Shown: positions 31,133 to 40,523, counted from the first letter of the stretch. The stretch is DNA of 64,000 nucleotides from CAVZTA01 sp963778025 (GCA_963778025.1 CAVZTA010000003.1:310001-374000), one strand, 5' to 3'. Notes: a model not told the origin generated them from the sequence alone. Numbers and translations: made by a program.

Positions 31133-31150
31133 TACCCGGGTTTCCGGGTA
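31133..31150. promoter_or_regulatory. Palindromic operator-like site between DUF4386 and the sensor kinase
   Basis: TACCCGG, GTTT, CCGGGTA is a perfect 7-bp inverted repeat, and a further TACCCGG half-site lies at 31201-31207 just inside the kinase gene. It occupies the 165-bp space between two divergent starts. CATACT at 31184-31189 could be a -10 box for the kinase, giving a nearly leaderless transcript starting at the GTG. Confidence 0.45.
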
Positions 31151-31195
31151 TCCCATCCCTGTTCCAAGCGAGGGCCGGCGGCCATACTCGACAGA

Positions 31196-33267
31196 GTGGA
31201 TACCCGGAGCGAGTCGAGAAGCGCCGGTCGTCGTGTAGCGGCGCTGGTCGCGGCGCTGACGATCGCGGCGAACGTCGGCACGTCCTACGTCATGTTCGCG
31301 TCCGATTTCCTAAGCCGCTTCAGGGGAGCCGGCGTCACTGACAGCGACGTCCTGATCGTGTACGTCTTTGTCGTCGCCTTCTCGGCCGTCACCGTGAGCT
31401 ACGTTCTCGTGGGGTTCGTCCTTGCGGGCCGGACCGGTACCGGCCGCATTGCCGCAGTCCTGCTTACTGGCGGTGCCACGGTCGCGCTGTGGACGTTCGG
31501 GTACGCCGTCGGCGGGGAGCTCGTCTTCCACGCGCCGTTAGGCGAGTTCTCCAACGCCGTGCTGTTGCTCGGACCACTGGCTATCGGACCGGGTCTGGCG
31601 CTCGTTCTTCCCGGCCTGGCACTGGTCTTTCCGACCGGTCGGCTTCCGTCGGGCCGTTGGACCCTGCCCGTCGGCATGGTTGCCGTCGTGATGGCGGCGG
31701 GGACCTTGATCGAGCTGATCTCGCCCGGCCCGATCGCCCCGGAGCCACGGGGGTCCCGTAATCCGTTCGGTATCGAGGGGTTGCCGGCCGGTCTCGCAGC
31801 GGCGGCGTATCCCCTGGTCGCCGCCGCATTCGTCGGAGCCATGGCACTGGGCGTCGCCGCGGTCCTCAATCGCTATCGGACCGGTGATGTGACGCTCCGC
31901 CAGCAGCTCCGGTGGTTCATCGCGGCGGTTCTGCTCGCTGCCGTGCCACTGCCGATCTCGATACTTCCCGGCGTCGGCGGGCCCCAATGGGCTTTGCTTG
32001 CGGCGGTGGGCCTTCTCCTCGTCCCGGTCTCGGTCGGGATCGCCGTCATGCGCTATCGGCTCTATGAACTCGATCTCATCATCAACCGAGGGCTCGTCTA
32101 CAGCGCCCTCGGTCTCATCGTCGCAGCCGCCTACGTCATCCTGGCGACTGCGCTGGGCCGGCTGACGGGTGGTGAAGCATCGCCGACGGCAACGATCGCG
32201 GTCGTCATTGCGGCCCTTGCCGCGCTCGTCGCGCGACAGGCCGTCCAACGTGCCATCGATCGCCTCCTGTACGGGCGACGCGGCGATCCGATGGCGGTCT
32301 TCGGCAGCGTCGCCCGCCGGCTCGAGAGCGCCGGCACACCGGAGGGTCTGCTGACCGACGTCGTGGGCGACCTGCGCCAGGCATTGAAGCTGGACGACGT
32401 CGCGATCTACGCTGTCGACGGCAAGCTGCTCGCGGGAACTCCTGGGTCAGAGGCAGGCACGCGACTGTCGCTCGCACACCAGGGCGAGCTGGTCGGCGAG
32501 CTCCGGGTGTGGACAGCCCGGGGCGATGTGCTAAAGCCCGGCGATCTGCGTCTCCTCCAGGACGACCTCGGGCCGCAGCTCGCGGTTGCGATCGAGGCGG
32601 TCCGGCTCAAGCGCGACCTGCAGCACGCTCGCGAGCGCCTCGTCGTCGCGCTCGAAGACGAGCGCCGGCGCCTTCGGCACGACCTACACGATGGCCTGGG
32701 GCCGACGCTTACCGCGATCACACTGCGCGCTGATGCGGCAACCAACCTCCTGGCGAGGGATCCTGCTCGTGCACGGGAGCTGCTCGACGAGCTTCGTGGC
32801 GCGGCGGGCGACGCGATCGCCGAGGTCCGGCAGTTGGTCCATGGACTCCGGCCCATGGCGCTGGATGAGCTCGGCCTGGTGGGCGCCATCCGCGAGCAGG
32901 GCATCGGCGTTGATCGGGCCGATATGGCCGGCCCGCACGTCGTGATCGATGAAGGCCCGAGGCTCCCGCCGCTGCCGGCGGCGGTCGAGGTGGCCGCGTA
33001 TCGGATCGCTACTGAGGCGATCACGAACGCGATCCGCCATGCCGGCGCGCGCCACTGTCGCGTCCGGATCGTCGCGAACACGGCCCTCGAGGTGGAGGTG
33101 ACCGACGACGGCCATGGCTGGATGGTCGGCTCATCCCCGGCGTCGGGATCCAGTCCATGCGGGAGCGCGCGGCTGACCTCGGCGGCACGCTGACGATCGA
33201 ACGCGTGCCGGGCGGCGGCACGAGCGTCCTCGCCCGCCTCCCATTGCTTGCGGCTACTGCCCCGTGA
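31196..33267 (+). CDS. NarL-type sensor histidine kinase (frame-split near 33130)
   Basis: About 690 residues. The first 330 hold around ten hydrophobic helices forming a membrane sensor, then a GAF-like region (residues 370-465). The dimerisation/phosphoacceptor segment is DERRRLRHDLHDGLGPTLTA (HisKA_3 type, His in RHDLHDG). The ATPase domain has EAITNAIRHAGA and DDGHG. At about 33130 the frame changes, and IPGVGIQSMRERAADLGG and GGGTSVLARLP complete the ATPase fold in the next frame, ending at TGA 33267. GTG 31196 is chosen; the ribosome binding site is unclear. The stop overlaps the response regulator start by 4 bp. Confidence 0.87.
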
Positions 33268-33956
33268 CGACCGTCCTGATCGTCGACGATCACCCGCTCG
33301 TCCTGAGCGGCCTCCGGGCGCTGCTCGAGACGCTCGAGGGGATCCAGGTGGTCGGCCAGGCCGGCGACGGGCGTGCCGCGCTGAGTCTTGCGATGTCGCT
33401 GCATCCTGACGTAGTCGTGATGGACCTCCAGATGCCCGAGGTGGACGGTGTGGAGGCCACACGCCAGATCGCCGAGGGCCTCCCCGATACGGCCGTGCTC
33501 GTCCTGACCATGCACGACGATGACGCCTCGGTGTTCGCTGCCATCCGCGCTGGCGCGCGCGGCTATCTCCTGAAGGGTGCCGCCCAGGAGGACGTGGCCC
33601 GGGCGATCGCGGCGGTCAGCCAAGGTGAGGCGATCTTCGGGCCGGCCGTCGCGGGGCGCATTCTGCGATTGTTCGCCATGGGTCCGGAGGCGACTTCGTT
33701 GCCCTTCCCGGAACTCACGGCCCGAGAGCGGGAGATTCTCGACCTGATGGCCGGCGGTCTCACCAACGCGGAGATCGGCGAACGACTGTTTCTCAGCTCG
33801 AAGACGGTCAGCAACAACGTTTCGGTCATCTTCGACAAGCTGCAGGTCGGTGGGCGATCGAAGGCCATCGTCCGGGCGCGAAACGCCGGACTCGGTCGGA
33901 CAAGGCTGACCGACGACCCGGAGGGCGACGATGACCGCAGCCAGGATCGTGGCTGA
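33264..33956 (+). CDS. NarL/FixJ-type response regulator
   Basis: 230 residues from GTG 33264, overlapping the kinase stop as GTGA. The receiver domain has the acidic pair in IVDDHPLVLSG, the phosphoacceptor Asp in VVMDLQMPEVDG and Lys in GYLLKGA. The C-terminal helix-turn-helix is LTAREREILDLMAGGLTNAE with KTVSNNVSVIFDKL. It is clearly the partner of the kinase before it. The palindrome at 31133-31150 is a candidate binding site (inference). Confidence 0.93.
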   Translation: MTTVLIVDDHPLVLSGLRALLETLEGIQVVGQAGDGRAALSLAMSLHPDVVVMDLQMPEVDGVEATRQIAEGLPDTAVLVLTMHDDDASVFAAIRAGARGYLLKGAAQEDVARAIAAVSQGEAIFGPAVAGRILRLFAMGPEATSLPFPELTAREREILDLMAGGLTNAEIGERLFLSSKTVSNNVSVIFDKLQVGGRSKAIVRARNAGLGRTRLTDDPEGDDDRSQDRG

Positions 33957-34211
33957 GGACAATCCAGGAAGACGTTGACGGTGCCGCATCCGAGGCCTGT
34001 CTGGATGACCGGTTCGTCGCCGGGACCGCAAGCGCGCCCGGCGGCACGACCGTCACCACGGCCACCGCCAGCAGGATTCAGGGCGGTCGATTCCGGCGCC
34101 GGGCGGCTCCGATCGGGATCGAACCTCCAGGAGACACGTCGGACACGAGGGCGTGAGCCCACATCGGGGTCGGGAGCCGGGGACTCGGGTTAGACGCGGG
34201 GTGCGTCGTCG
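33957..34211. other. Intergenic, no gene seen
   Basis: No frame here has convincing codon bias or homology. It begins the sparse region that continues to about 35.2 kb. A near match to the operator word (GTCTGGATGACCGG at 33999) lacks the paired half-site. Confidence 0.5.
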
Positions 34212-34460
34212 ATGCGAGCCGTCGAGTGGGAGATGCCGAAGTGAACGCACCTTCATGCGCAGGACGACGCGCAGTTGGTCGGCGCCGTTCTGCGACACGT
34301 CCGCCGCGCGCATCCTGACCTCAGGTTCCGCGAGCAAGGCGCCACATCGCTCGTCTCAGAGGCCGAGCTACGCTCATCTGAAGCACGCCAAGAACAAGGA
34401 CTGGCTGGACACCGCCGGACGGCTTGTCGGCTGACCACGAGGCTCAGGGTCTTCCCCTAG
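34212..34460 (+). pseudogene. Broken small gene, possibly DUF1059-like
   Basis: ATG 34212 gives MRAVEWEMPK and then a stop; the same frame continues HLHAQDDAQLVGAVLRHVRR and AHPDLRF to the stop at 34460. The part around HVRRAHPDL resembles small DUF1059-type proteins (about 60 residues). A one-base change near 34242 would join the halves; the C-terminus after residue 45 has no recognisable pattern, so a second lesion is likely. The call is weak. Confidence 0.3.
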
Positions 34461-34712
34461 CGCGGGCACAAACGGGCGGGGCGCCTGGAGGAGACAACAG
34501 ACGCCGCGCCGCCCCGCGGTAGAGCCGTACGGGATGGGTAAGAGGCTGTCGGGAGGGCTTGGACCCATCCGTAACGACTCGGCGGCGATCGTCCGTCCCC
34601 GGTAGCTGGGGCGCTGTGCTGGGACTGGGGCGCACCTATCGACCGCGTCGCGGGCCGCTAGATTCCGGCCACACGGTTGCCGGACGCAACGCCGCGCAGG
34701 ACGATGGCGCCA
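34461..34712. other. Non-coding, GC-rich
   Basis: No supportable frame. A hairpin can form from CGGGGCG near 34478 with CGCCCCG near 34510. It leads into the two palindromes at 34713 and 34841. Confidence 0.4.
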
Positions 34713-34759
34713 CGCCCGCGCCTTCTCCGTTCATCCCCCGGCGGGCCACGGCGCGGGCG
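34713..34759. repeat. Palindromic repeat, copy 1
   Basis: CGCCCGCGCC and GGCGCGGGCG form a perfect 10-bp stem around a 27-base loop. The same stem recurs at 34841-34890 with a different loop. Confidence 0.6.
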
Positions 34760-34840
34760 ACTTCCACGGCTTCGGCGTCACCACCGCGTAACCCTCCAGC
34801 GACCCTGAGCTCCACGCGTCACGCAACACCTCTAGCTGAA

Positions 34841-34890
34841 CGCCCGCGCCTCCCGTCCCCCCGTCCCCCATGCGGCCAGGGGCGCGGGCG
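34841..34890. repeat. Palindromic repeat, copy 2
   Basis: Same 10-bp stem (CGCCCGCGCC/GGCGCGGGCG) as at 34713-34759, here around a 30-base C-rich loop. The copies begin 128 bp apart. The DNA from 34891 to the small gene at 35213 holds no gene I can support. Confidence 0.6.
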
Positions 34891-35212
34891 TCTTGACCCT
34901 ACGGCTCGGGGCATCTCATTCCGGCGCGGCCGATCTCTTCTGGTGTGTCAGCGATCGGGCTGAGTGAGAGTGCGCGGCGTCCAGAAGCTCGAGGTTCCCG
35001 GAGGCAACCTCGGTTGCGATCACGCTGTAACGCGATACGAGGGGCGCGATGGATGGCTCCGCGATGCCCTCCCGCCGCATCGTCCGCTCTCTGGAGCACC
35101 CGCGTCGCACGGCCACGGCCGCCGCGACGGCCCCGAGAGGCCCGGTCCCGCGAAGCAGACGGCGGGGCCGGGTCTCGTATCGACGGACACCAGAAGCGGC
35201 GGGACTGGGAAG

Positions 35213-35475
35213 ATGACCGACGACAGGCAGCTCGACAAGGTGTCGCGGCAGATCCTCGCCGACCTCGATGAGGTCAAGGGTCTCGAGCGGCAGAAGCGTC
35301 GGACCGCCCGGAGCTCTCCGAGTTCCACGAGCTCGCCGGGCAGGTCGAGCGGGCTGCCCGTCACGTGTGGGAGCACGCGCAGATGGAGGAGCACCTGGCG
35401 AGCGTAGACTCGCCGGTCCCCGAGGAGCGCGCCGAGCAGGAACCGGGCGACTGGACGGGCCACGGCGACAACTGA
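35213..35475 (+). CDS. Small hypothetical protein (frame-split near 35305)
   Basis: About 87 residues. ATG 35213 gives MTDDRQLDKVSRQILADLDE and VKGLERQKR; after a one-base change near 35305 it continues PELSEFHELAGQVERAARHV, WEHAQMEEHL and an acidic tail to TGA 35475. It is a helical, charged protein with no membrane segment. I do not recognise the family. The consistent helical pattern across the split supports a real gene with an error at that point. Confidence 0.5.
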
Positions 35476-35586
35476 CGCCCGCGATCACAGATCCTGACAG
35501 TGGGGCGCCCGCGTTGTCTGTATTGACGCTTGTCGCACGCGCGGCGCAGAGTCCGGGATGGGGAACGCCTTCCCGCGAGGACGTGG

Positions 35587-35799
35587 ATGCAGCGGCTTGT
35601 CCCGGCGATCATCGAGGCGTGGCGCGACGCCGAGCGGGAGTTCGATGCGCTGCCCGAGGGACCGGAACGTCAGGCTATGGCACAACGCATCCACATCCTC
35701 CAAGAGGCACATGCGCTCGCGATGCAGGACGGAGCGTCACGCGAGGACGTCGTCCGGCTGCTCCAGGAGCACGATCTCGGCGCCGTCGTCCCCGGCTGA
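35587..35799 (+). CDS. Small hypothetical helical protein
   Basis: 70 residues from ATG 35587 (alternative in-frame starts lie upstream to 35530). It reads LVPAIIEAWRDAEREFDALP, then QAMAQRIHILQEAHALAM and a short tail, an all-helical pattern. No known family recognised and no ribosome binding site of note. Codon use is similar to the neighbouring genes. Confidence 0.5.
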   Translation: MQRLVPAIIEAWRDAEREFDALPEGPERQAMAQRIHILQEAHALAMQDGASREDVVRLLQEHDLGAVVPG

Positions 35800-35811
35800 C
35801 ACGGACGTTCG

Positions 35812-35968
35812 GTGATCCCGAAGGCCGCACGGCCGGAGGGAATCGCCGAGAACCTCGATGTCTTCGACTTCTCCCTGAAGGCCGACGACATCGCGGCGAT
35901 CCACGCCCTCGACACCGGTGTCCGTGGCGGCCCCAACCCCAGGAACCGACATGGACTTCCGCGACTAG
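35812..35968 (+). pseudogene. Aldo/keto reductase remnant (C-terminal 50 residues)
   Basis: The frame from GTG 35812 reads IPKAARPEGIAENLDVFDFS, then LKADDIAAIHALDTGVRGGP. This is the C-terminus of an aldo/keto reductase: the NADPH-binding IPKS-xRxxxIxEN segment followed by the last helix. The TIM barrel, with the catalytic Tyr and Lys, is absent because an unrelated small gene ends 12 bp upstream. The last residues are also garbled by a one-base change near 35945. It is a dead fragment from a deletion. Confidence 0.75.
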
Positions 35969-36000
35969 CGCGGCAGCGCTCGCCCCATCTCTTCGGCGGT

Positions 36001-36075
36001 CAGCGGTCGGCGGATCGCAGCTCCTGGTCGTGGATGCCGGCCAGGAAGGCGAGGCGGCATCCCTGCTCGAGGGGT
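36001..36075 (-). repeat. Dispersed degenerate repeat, copy A
   Basis: Read on the minus strand it contains TGCCGCCTCGCCTTCCTGG, CGGCATCCACGACCAGGAGC and TGCGATCC. Three related copies lie at 37126, 37642 and 37786 on the plus strand. With one base added it could end in RSGRPLTAEEMGRA. Confidence 0.55.
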
Positions 36076-36082
36076 CATCAGA

Positions 36083-36562
36083 TCAGCCTTGTGCGGTCAC
36101 CGTCGTCACCGGAAGCTTGAACCGGCGCTCGATCCGGCTCGGGACATCCATCCGCAGCCAGCGGGAGACGCCGGCAGGCAGGGTCGACACGATGATCTCG
36201 TCGAACGGTCCCTCCGTCAGCGACTCTTCGACCGCCGCGACGGGATCGCTCGCGCCGACATCGCCCTCCGCATCGGCCCCAGCCGCCCGGATCGCCGCGA
36301 GGAGTTGCTCTAGCCGCGTCCGGCTCTCCATCTCGGCGCGGCGCTCGGCGTCGGCCTGACGCGCGGGCAGCCCGGCGAGGACGTCGGGGCTGACGCCGGT
36401 GTCGGCGCCGTCGAGTCCGACCCCAACGCCCGCGTCCTCGACGGGCACATGCGGGACGAGCACGTAGAAGGAACTCTCGCCCTCGGCGATGCGGCGCCGG
36501 ATCTCCTCCGTGAGCTTCTCGCCCCCGAGCGTCTGGTTGGCGACCACCAGATATCGCGGCAT
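36083..36562 (-). CDS. Universal-stress-like small protein, unknown function
   Basis: 159 residues from ATG 36562, preceded by GAGGAGG. It begins MPRYLVVANQTLGGEKLTEE and ends DEIIVSTLPAGVSRWLRMD with a final strand RRFKLPVTTVTAQG. The alternating hydrophobic strands and helices fit a Rossmann-like alpha/beta fold of the kind annotated as UspA-like in actinobacteria and Chloroflexota. The middle (residues 45-110) is low-complexity and acidic. No ATP-binding GxxGxxG loop is obvious. It stands alone. Confidence 0.6.
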   Translation of the reverse strand: MPRYLVVANQTLGGEKLTEEIRRRIAEGESSFYVLVPHVPVEDAGVGVGLDGADTGVSPDVLAGLPARQADAERRAEMESRTRLEQLLAAIRAAGADAEGDVGASDPVAAVEESLTEGPFDEIIVSTLPAGVSRWLRMDVPSRIERRFKLPVTTVTAQG

Positions 36563-36802
36563 GGTCGACCTCCTCGTTCGTTGCGGTGACCCCATCATGG
36601 CCAGGGCACGTCTTCGAGGCATGTCAAAGGCCTGCTCTACGGTCGTCACGAGCGCGTGAACCGTGGGCGGTGCTCCTCTACTGGAGCGGGGAGCGACGCT
36701 CGCGCAAGTGCCGGTATCGACATCTGCGGCCTAGACACCTCCGACCGAGACTCGCTGCATACGTCGACAAAGCATGCTCGTCCCGCCCCCTGGGAGAAGC
36801 GC

Positions 36803-37074
36803 ATGACTCACCTGTCACCTGAAGCCATCCGGCAGGGAAATCGCGGCCCCTGGAGCCTCGTCGGGGCGATCGCGGGCGGCGTCATCGTCGTGATATACGG
36901 TGCGGACGGCCGGGGCCCCGCCGAACTGCGAGAGCCGACTCGAGTGCGCCATCCTCCAGGGCCGCCGCGATACAGAAGGCCTGGCTCACGAAGCTCAACA
37001 AGGCTCAGGACGCTTTCGACAAGAGCGATAGCGACTATCGCTACCCAGCGTATAGCGGCCCTGGTGGCTGGTAG
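36803..37074 (+). CDS. Small membrane-anchored protein (frame-split near 36925)
   Basis: About 90 residues. ATG 36803 opens GPWSLVGAIAGGVIVVIYGA, one hydrophobic helix; after a one-base change near 36925 the frame continues AAAIQKAWLTKLNKAQDAFD and KSDSDYRYPAYSGPGGW to TAG 37074. The C-terminal half has a clear amphipathic helix and a Tyr-rich tail, so it is likely real. Family not recognised. Confidence 0.4.
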
Positions 37075-37125
37075 GGCTTCCTTGACGGCGGCTTAGACCT
37101 TGGACGCAGCGACTGAACGTCGCGA

Positions 37126-37240
37126 CCCTCGAACAGCCCCTGCCGCCTCGCTTCTCTCGCGGCATCCACGGCCATGAGCTCGGTCCGGTCGACCATTGAC
37201 GGCCGAGCAAGTGCGACGGGAGCTCGCGCGGTACGGCGGT
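37126..37240 (+). repeat. Dispersed degenerate repeat, copy B
   Basis: Shares TGCCGCCTCGCTTCTC, CGGCATCCACGGCCATGAGC and GGTCGACC with the other copies. Its tail can be read as GRPLTAEQVRRELARYG, which looks like a real protein end. Confidence 0.55.
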
Positions 37241-37355
37241 GCCAGCGAGCAGGTGGTGTCGGCCGGGAGGCGACATACCGCGACGGCTTATGGCTAGGCT
37301 TGGAGGGTTCAAATCAGCCTTTGGACCTGGTCCGCTGAGGCGCAGGGGTGGAGAG

Positions 37356-37628
37356 ATGCGGAAGAGACTAGTGGGCGCACTGCTTGCGGTCGGCATGATC
37401 GCGGCACTTCCAGGCATCGCCATCGCGGCGGGACCGCCAACGAGCGTTTCGGGGGTCTGCTTCGCCGGCGCCGACCAGGTCGCGATCCCCATCCCGAGCG
37501 ACGCAATCACAGGCGGTCGGGCTCCGAGCGTGTGGTTCGGCTCGGAGTTCGTCGGCCGACTCGGGATTGCACCCTTCTCCGTCTTCAGCCGAACGGGCGG
37601 ATGCGAGTTGACGACACCGCCCCACTGA
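37356..37628 (+). CDS. Small secreted protein of unknown function
   Basis: 90 residues from ATG 37356, preceded by GGAGAG. Residues 1-25 are a signal peptide (MRKRLVGALLAVGMIAALPG with a cleavage site after AIA). The mature part has two Cys (VSGVCFAGA and TGGCEL) that could form a disulfide. No family recognised. It lies between repeat copies B and C. Confidence 0.6.
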   Translation: MRKRLVGALLAVGMIAALPGIAIAAGPPTSVSGVCFAGADQVAIPIPSDAITGGRAPSVWFGSEFVGRLGIAPFSVFSRTGGCELTTPPH

Positions 37629-37641
37629 GCACGGCCGACGG

Positions 37642-37737
37642 TGACCGTCGAACAGCGATGCCGCCTCGCGTTCCCGGCCCGCATCGCCGACCACGAGCGC
37701 CGATCCGGGCACCCTACGGTCGATGAGCTGCGGCGCG
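37642..37737 (+). repeat. Dispersed degenerate repeat, copy C
   Basis: Shares CGAACAGCGATGCCGCCTCG, CGACCACGAGCGCCGATCCG and a tail readable as GHPTVDELRRAP. It starts 14 bp after the stop of the small secreted protein gene. Confidence 0.5.
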
Positions 37738-37785
37738 CGCCGCGTTAACGAAGGCCGGACGGCAGCCCGAAAGCCCAGACACGGC

Positions 37786-37857
37786 GTCAATCGCGGCCGG
37801 CATCCATGACCACGGGCTGCGATCCGGTCGACCGCTCACGGCCGGCGAGCTGCGTCG
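37786..37857 (+). repeat. Dispersed degenerate repeat, copy D
   Basis: Shares CCGGCATCCATGACCACGGG and TGCGATCCGGTCGACCGCTC with the other copies, and a tail readable as GRPLTAGELRRG. The first third of the unit is not recognisable here. Confidence 0.5.
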
Positions 37858-37952
37858 GGGCTGCTGCGCTTCGTCGTGCCGATAGATGCCAGCGGTCAGC
37901 GGCGTGCGAGCCGCCGCCATGTACCACGCGGCGACACGCCGTGACGGCCTTC

Positions 37953-38008
37953 CTCGGCGGAGTGTCGCGGGACACGGCTCGCGGAGTCGCGGGACACGCC
38001 TCGGCGGA
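37953..38008. repeat. Short tandem repeat, about 24-bp period
   Basis: CTCGGCGGAGTGTCGCGGGA and CTCGCGGAGTCGCGGGACAC are successive variants of one unit, followed by a partial third (CTCGGCGGA). GTGTCGCGGGACAC inside it is itself an inverted repeat. No gene is supported between 37858 and the kinase start at 38169. Confidence 0.5.
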
Positions 38009-38168
38009 TGGACTGCCGCCGTGTCTCGCTCGGCGGCCATCGCCACGAGGCCGCCCGGCTTCGGCGGGCGTCGCTCCAAGCCGTTGCCAGCAGCCGATAC
38101 TGGCGCGAGACTCCATCGGGAAGACAGCGCTTGACCGTTGCCGACGTGTGACGTCTGGAGGCGGATCG

Positions 38169-40161
38169 ATGGCCATGACCCCACTCGAGCCGCGATTGCC
38201 GCGTCTCACCGGATGGCTTCGGCCGGTCGTCGAAGCCGTGGCCCGGAGAGACGCGAGCGTCCATCGCAAGCTGCTCTCCGGATTCCTCGCCGGGGCCCTG
38301 CTCCTGGTCGGCATGGCGATCGTCAGCCTCCTCGTCATCGGCCGGATGAACGAGCGTGTCAGCGACCTCGATCACCTCCAGGACAAGGTGAGCCGCGCCC
38401 AGCAGATGCTCTATGCGGTCACCGCGCAGAGCCACTACCGAGCGATGGCGCTCCTGACCGGCGACGACGTGTACAACGGGCAGATCGCCACCGCCAAGCA
38501 GACGTTCGTTCGGCTGCTCGACGAGCTGGAGCAGGCCGATCCTGACGAGGCCGACTTCTTCGAGGGCGTCCGGACCACGAACGATGCGTTCGCCGAGTCG
38601 AGCGCTCGGGCACTCGCGTTGTACGAGGCCGGCGACATCCCGGGCGCCACGCGACTGCACCTCGAGGAGGAGCACCCGGCGTCACACCTGCTCGAGGCGG
38701 CGATGCGGACCCTCATCGCGGAGGCGGGCGAGCAGATGGTCCAGGCTCGTGCCGCGTTCGACTCCGACCGCAACCTGCTCACCGGGATCGTCATCGGCTT
38801 CTCGGCCGTGAGCGTGGTCGTCGCCCTGCTGCTCGGGTTCGTGCTGTCCTGGGGGATCATCCTGCCCGTCCGGAAGATGCAGCGCGCGCTCGCCGGGATC
38901 ACGAACGGCGACTTCACCCAGCGGGTCGAGGTCCCGAACCGTGACGAGTTCGGCAGTCTTGCCCACGACCTCAACGACACCAGCGAGCGTCTCGCGCAGA
39001 TGTTCGAGGAACAACGAGCACTCGGTCGGCGGCTCGAGCAGACGAACACGTCGCTCGCACGCGCGAGCGAGGCGAAGTCCAAGTTCCTCGCCAGCGTGAG
39101 CCACGAGCTTCGAACGCCGATGAACGCGATCCTCGGCTTCACCGACGCGCTGCTTGCGGGCCTCGACGGGCCGCTCAATGAGGATCAGAAGGCATCGCTC
39201 GGGTGGGTGCAGCGCGGTGGCCGAGACCTGCTGGGGCTGATCAACGAGATCCTCGACCTGTCCAAGATCGAGGCCGGCAAGCTGACCCTCGAGGCGGAGA
39301 CATTCGATCCACGCGAGCTCGTCGAGTCCGTCGTCGCGCAGCATCGCTCGCTGGCGGCCCAGAAACAGATCCGGATCGACTGGATCGACGCGGGCTCCCC
39401 GGCCGAGGTGATGCTGGATCGTCAGCGTGTCCGCCAGATCCTGGTGAACATGCTCGGGCAATGCGCTGAAGTTCACGGACGAAGGTGCGGTCCAGTGCGA
39501 GGCGAGCGGTGCAGCGGACGACCGATTCACCGTCGCGGTCCGCGACACCGGTCGCGGCATCGCGGCCGACGAGCATGAAGCGATCTTCGAGGAGTTCCGC
39601 CAGGCCGAAGGGGACCAGGAGGGAACGGGCCTGGGGCTGGCGATCAGCCGGCGGCTCGCCCGGGCCATGGGCGGCGACATCACGCTCGAGAGCGAACCGG
39701 GCCGCGGCAGCCGATTCCTCCTCACACTGCCACTGGACAGCCGGTCCGCTGAGGCGTCGGTCGGCACGACCGAGCTCGGCGAGCGCAGCGACGGTGAGCT
39801 GGTGCTGCTCAGCATCGACGACGACCCGTCCGTCTCGCCGTTGCTCCAGAAGATGCTCGGCGACCAGGGGTACCGCGTGGTCGGCTCGACCGATCCGAGT
39901 CGGGCGGCGAGCGACGCACGAAGCCTGATGCCGGCGGCGATCCTGCTCGACCTCCTGATGCCCGGGCGGGACGGTCGCGACATCCTTCGCGAGCTGAAGA
40001 GTGACCCGGTGACCAGGGCGATCCCGGTCATCGTCGTCACGGTCGTCGACGCCGCCGATGCACCCGATCTGGCCGATGGTCACGTGGCGAAACCCTTGAC
40101 CCGGGAGCGGCTCCTTCGCGAGCTGCGTAGCCTCGATCCGACGCCGCAGATCGACCCCTGA
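38169..40161 (+). CDS. Hybrid sensor histidine kinase with C-terminal receiver (frame-split near 39457)
   Basis: About 663 residues from ATG 38169, which has GGAGG upstream. TM1 is LLSGFLAGALLLVGMAIVSL, followed by a four-helix periplasmic sensor (residues 60-200), TM2 and a HAMP domain. The phosphoacceptor is His in KFLASVSHELRTPMNAILGF. Near 39457 CTCGGGCAATGCG should read CTCGGCAATGCG, giving NMLGNALKFTDEG and then DTGRGIA and GTGLGLAISRRLA of the ATPase. A C-terminal receiver (ILLDLLMPGRDGRDIL, AKPLTRERL) follows. First gene of an overlapping signalling operon; phosphate probably passes to the next gene's protein. Confidence 0.88.
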
Positions 40162-40523
40162 TGGCCACCATCCTGCTGGTCGAGGACACGCCCGCGAATC
40201 TCGCGCTCGCGACCAAGTTGCTCCACGCCGCGGGGCATGAGGTGCTCAGCGCGGGGACGGCATCAGCCGGGATCCGACTCGCACGTGAGCGTGCTCCCGA
40301 CCTCGTCCTCATGGATCTCGGGCTGCCTGGCATGAGCGGCTCTGATGCGATCGTCGAGATCCGCTCCGACCCGCAGATCGCCGGTCTCCGCGTCATCGCG
40401 TTCACGGCGCACGCGATGGTGGGCGATCGCGAACGCGCGCTTGCGCGTGGCTTCGATGGCTACCTGAGCAAGCCGATCGACTTCGCGACGTTCGCGGACT
40501 CGGTGGCAGACTTCCTTCCGTGA
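40161..40523 (+). CDS. CheY-like single-domain response regulator
   Basis: 120 residues; its ATG overlaps the kinase TGA by one base (TGATG). Acidic pair in LVEDTPANLALA, phosphoacceptor Asp in VLMDLGLPGMSG, Thr in IAFTAHAM and Lys in GYLSKPIDF, a complete receiver with no output domain. It resembles the DivK type that relays phosphate or regulates a partner by contact. Likely partners are the flanking kinase and the cyclase. Confidence 0.93.
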   Translation: MATILLVEDTPANLALATKLLHAAGHEVLSAGTASAGIRLARERAPDLVLMDLGLPGMSGSDAIVEIRSDPQIAGLRVIAFTAHAMVGDRERALARGFDGYLSKPIDFATFADSVADFLP

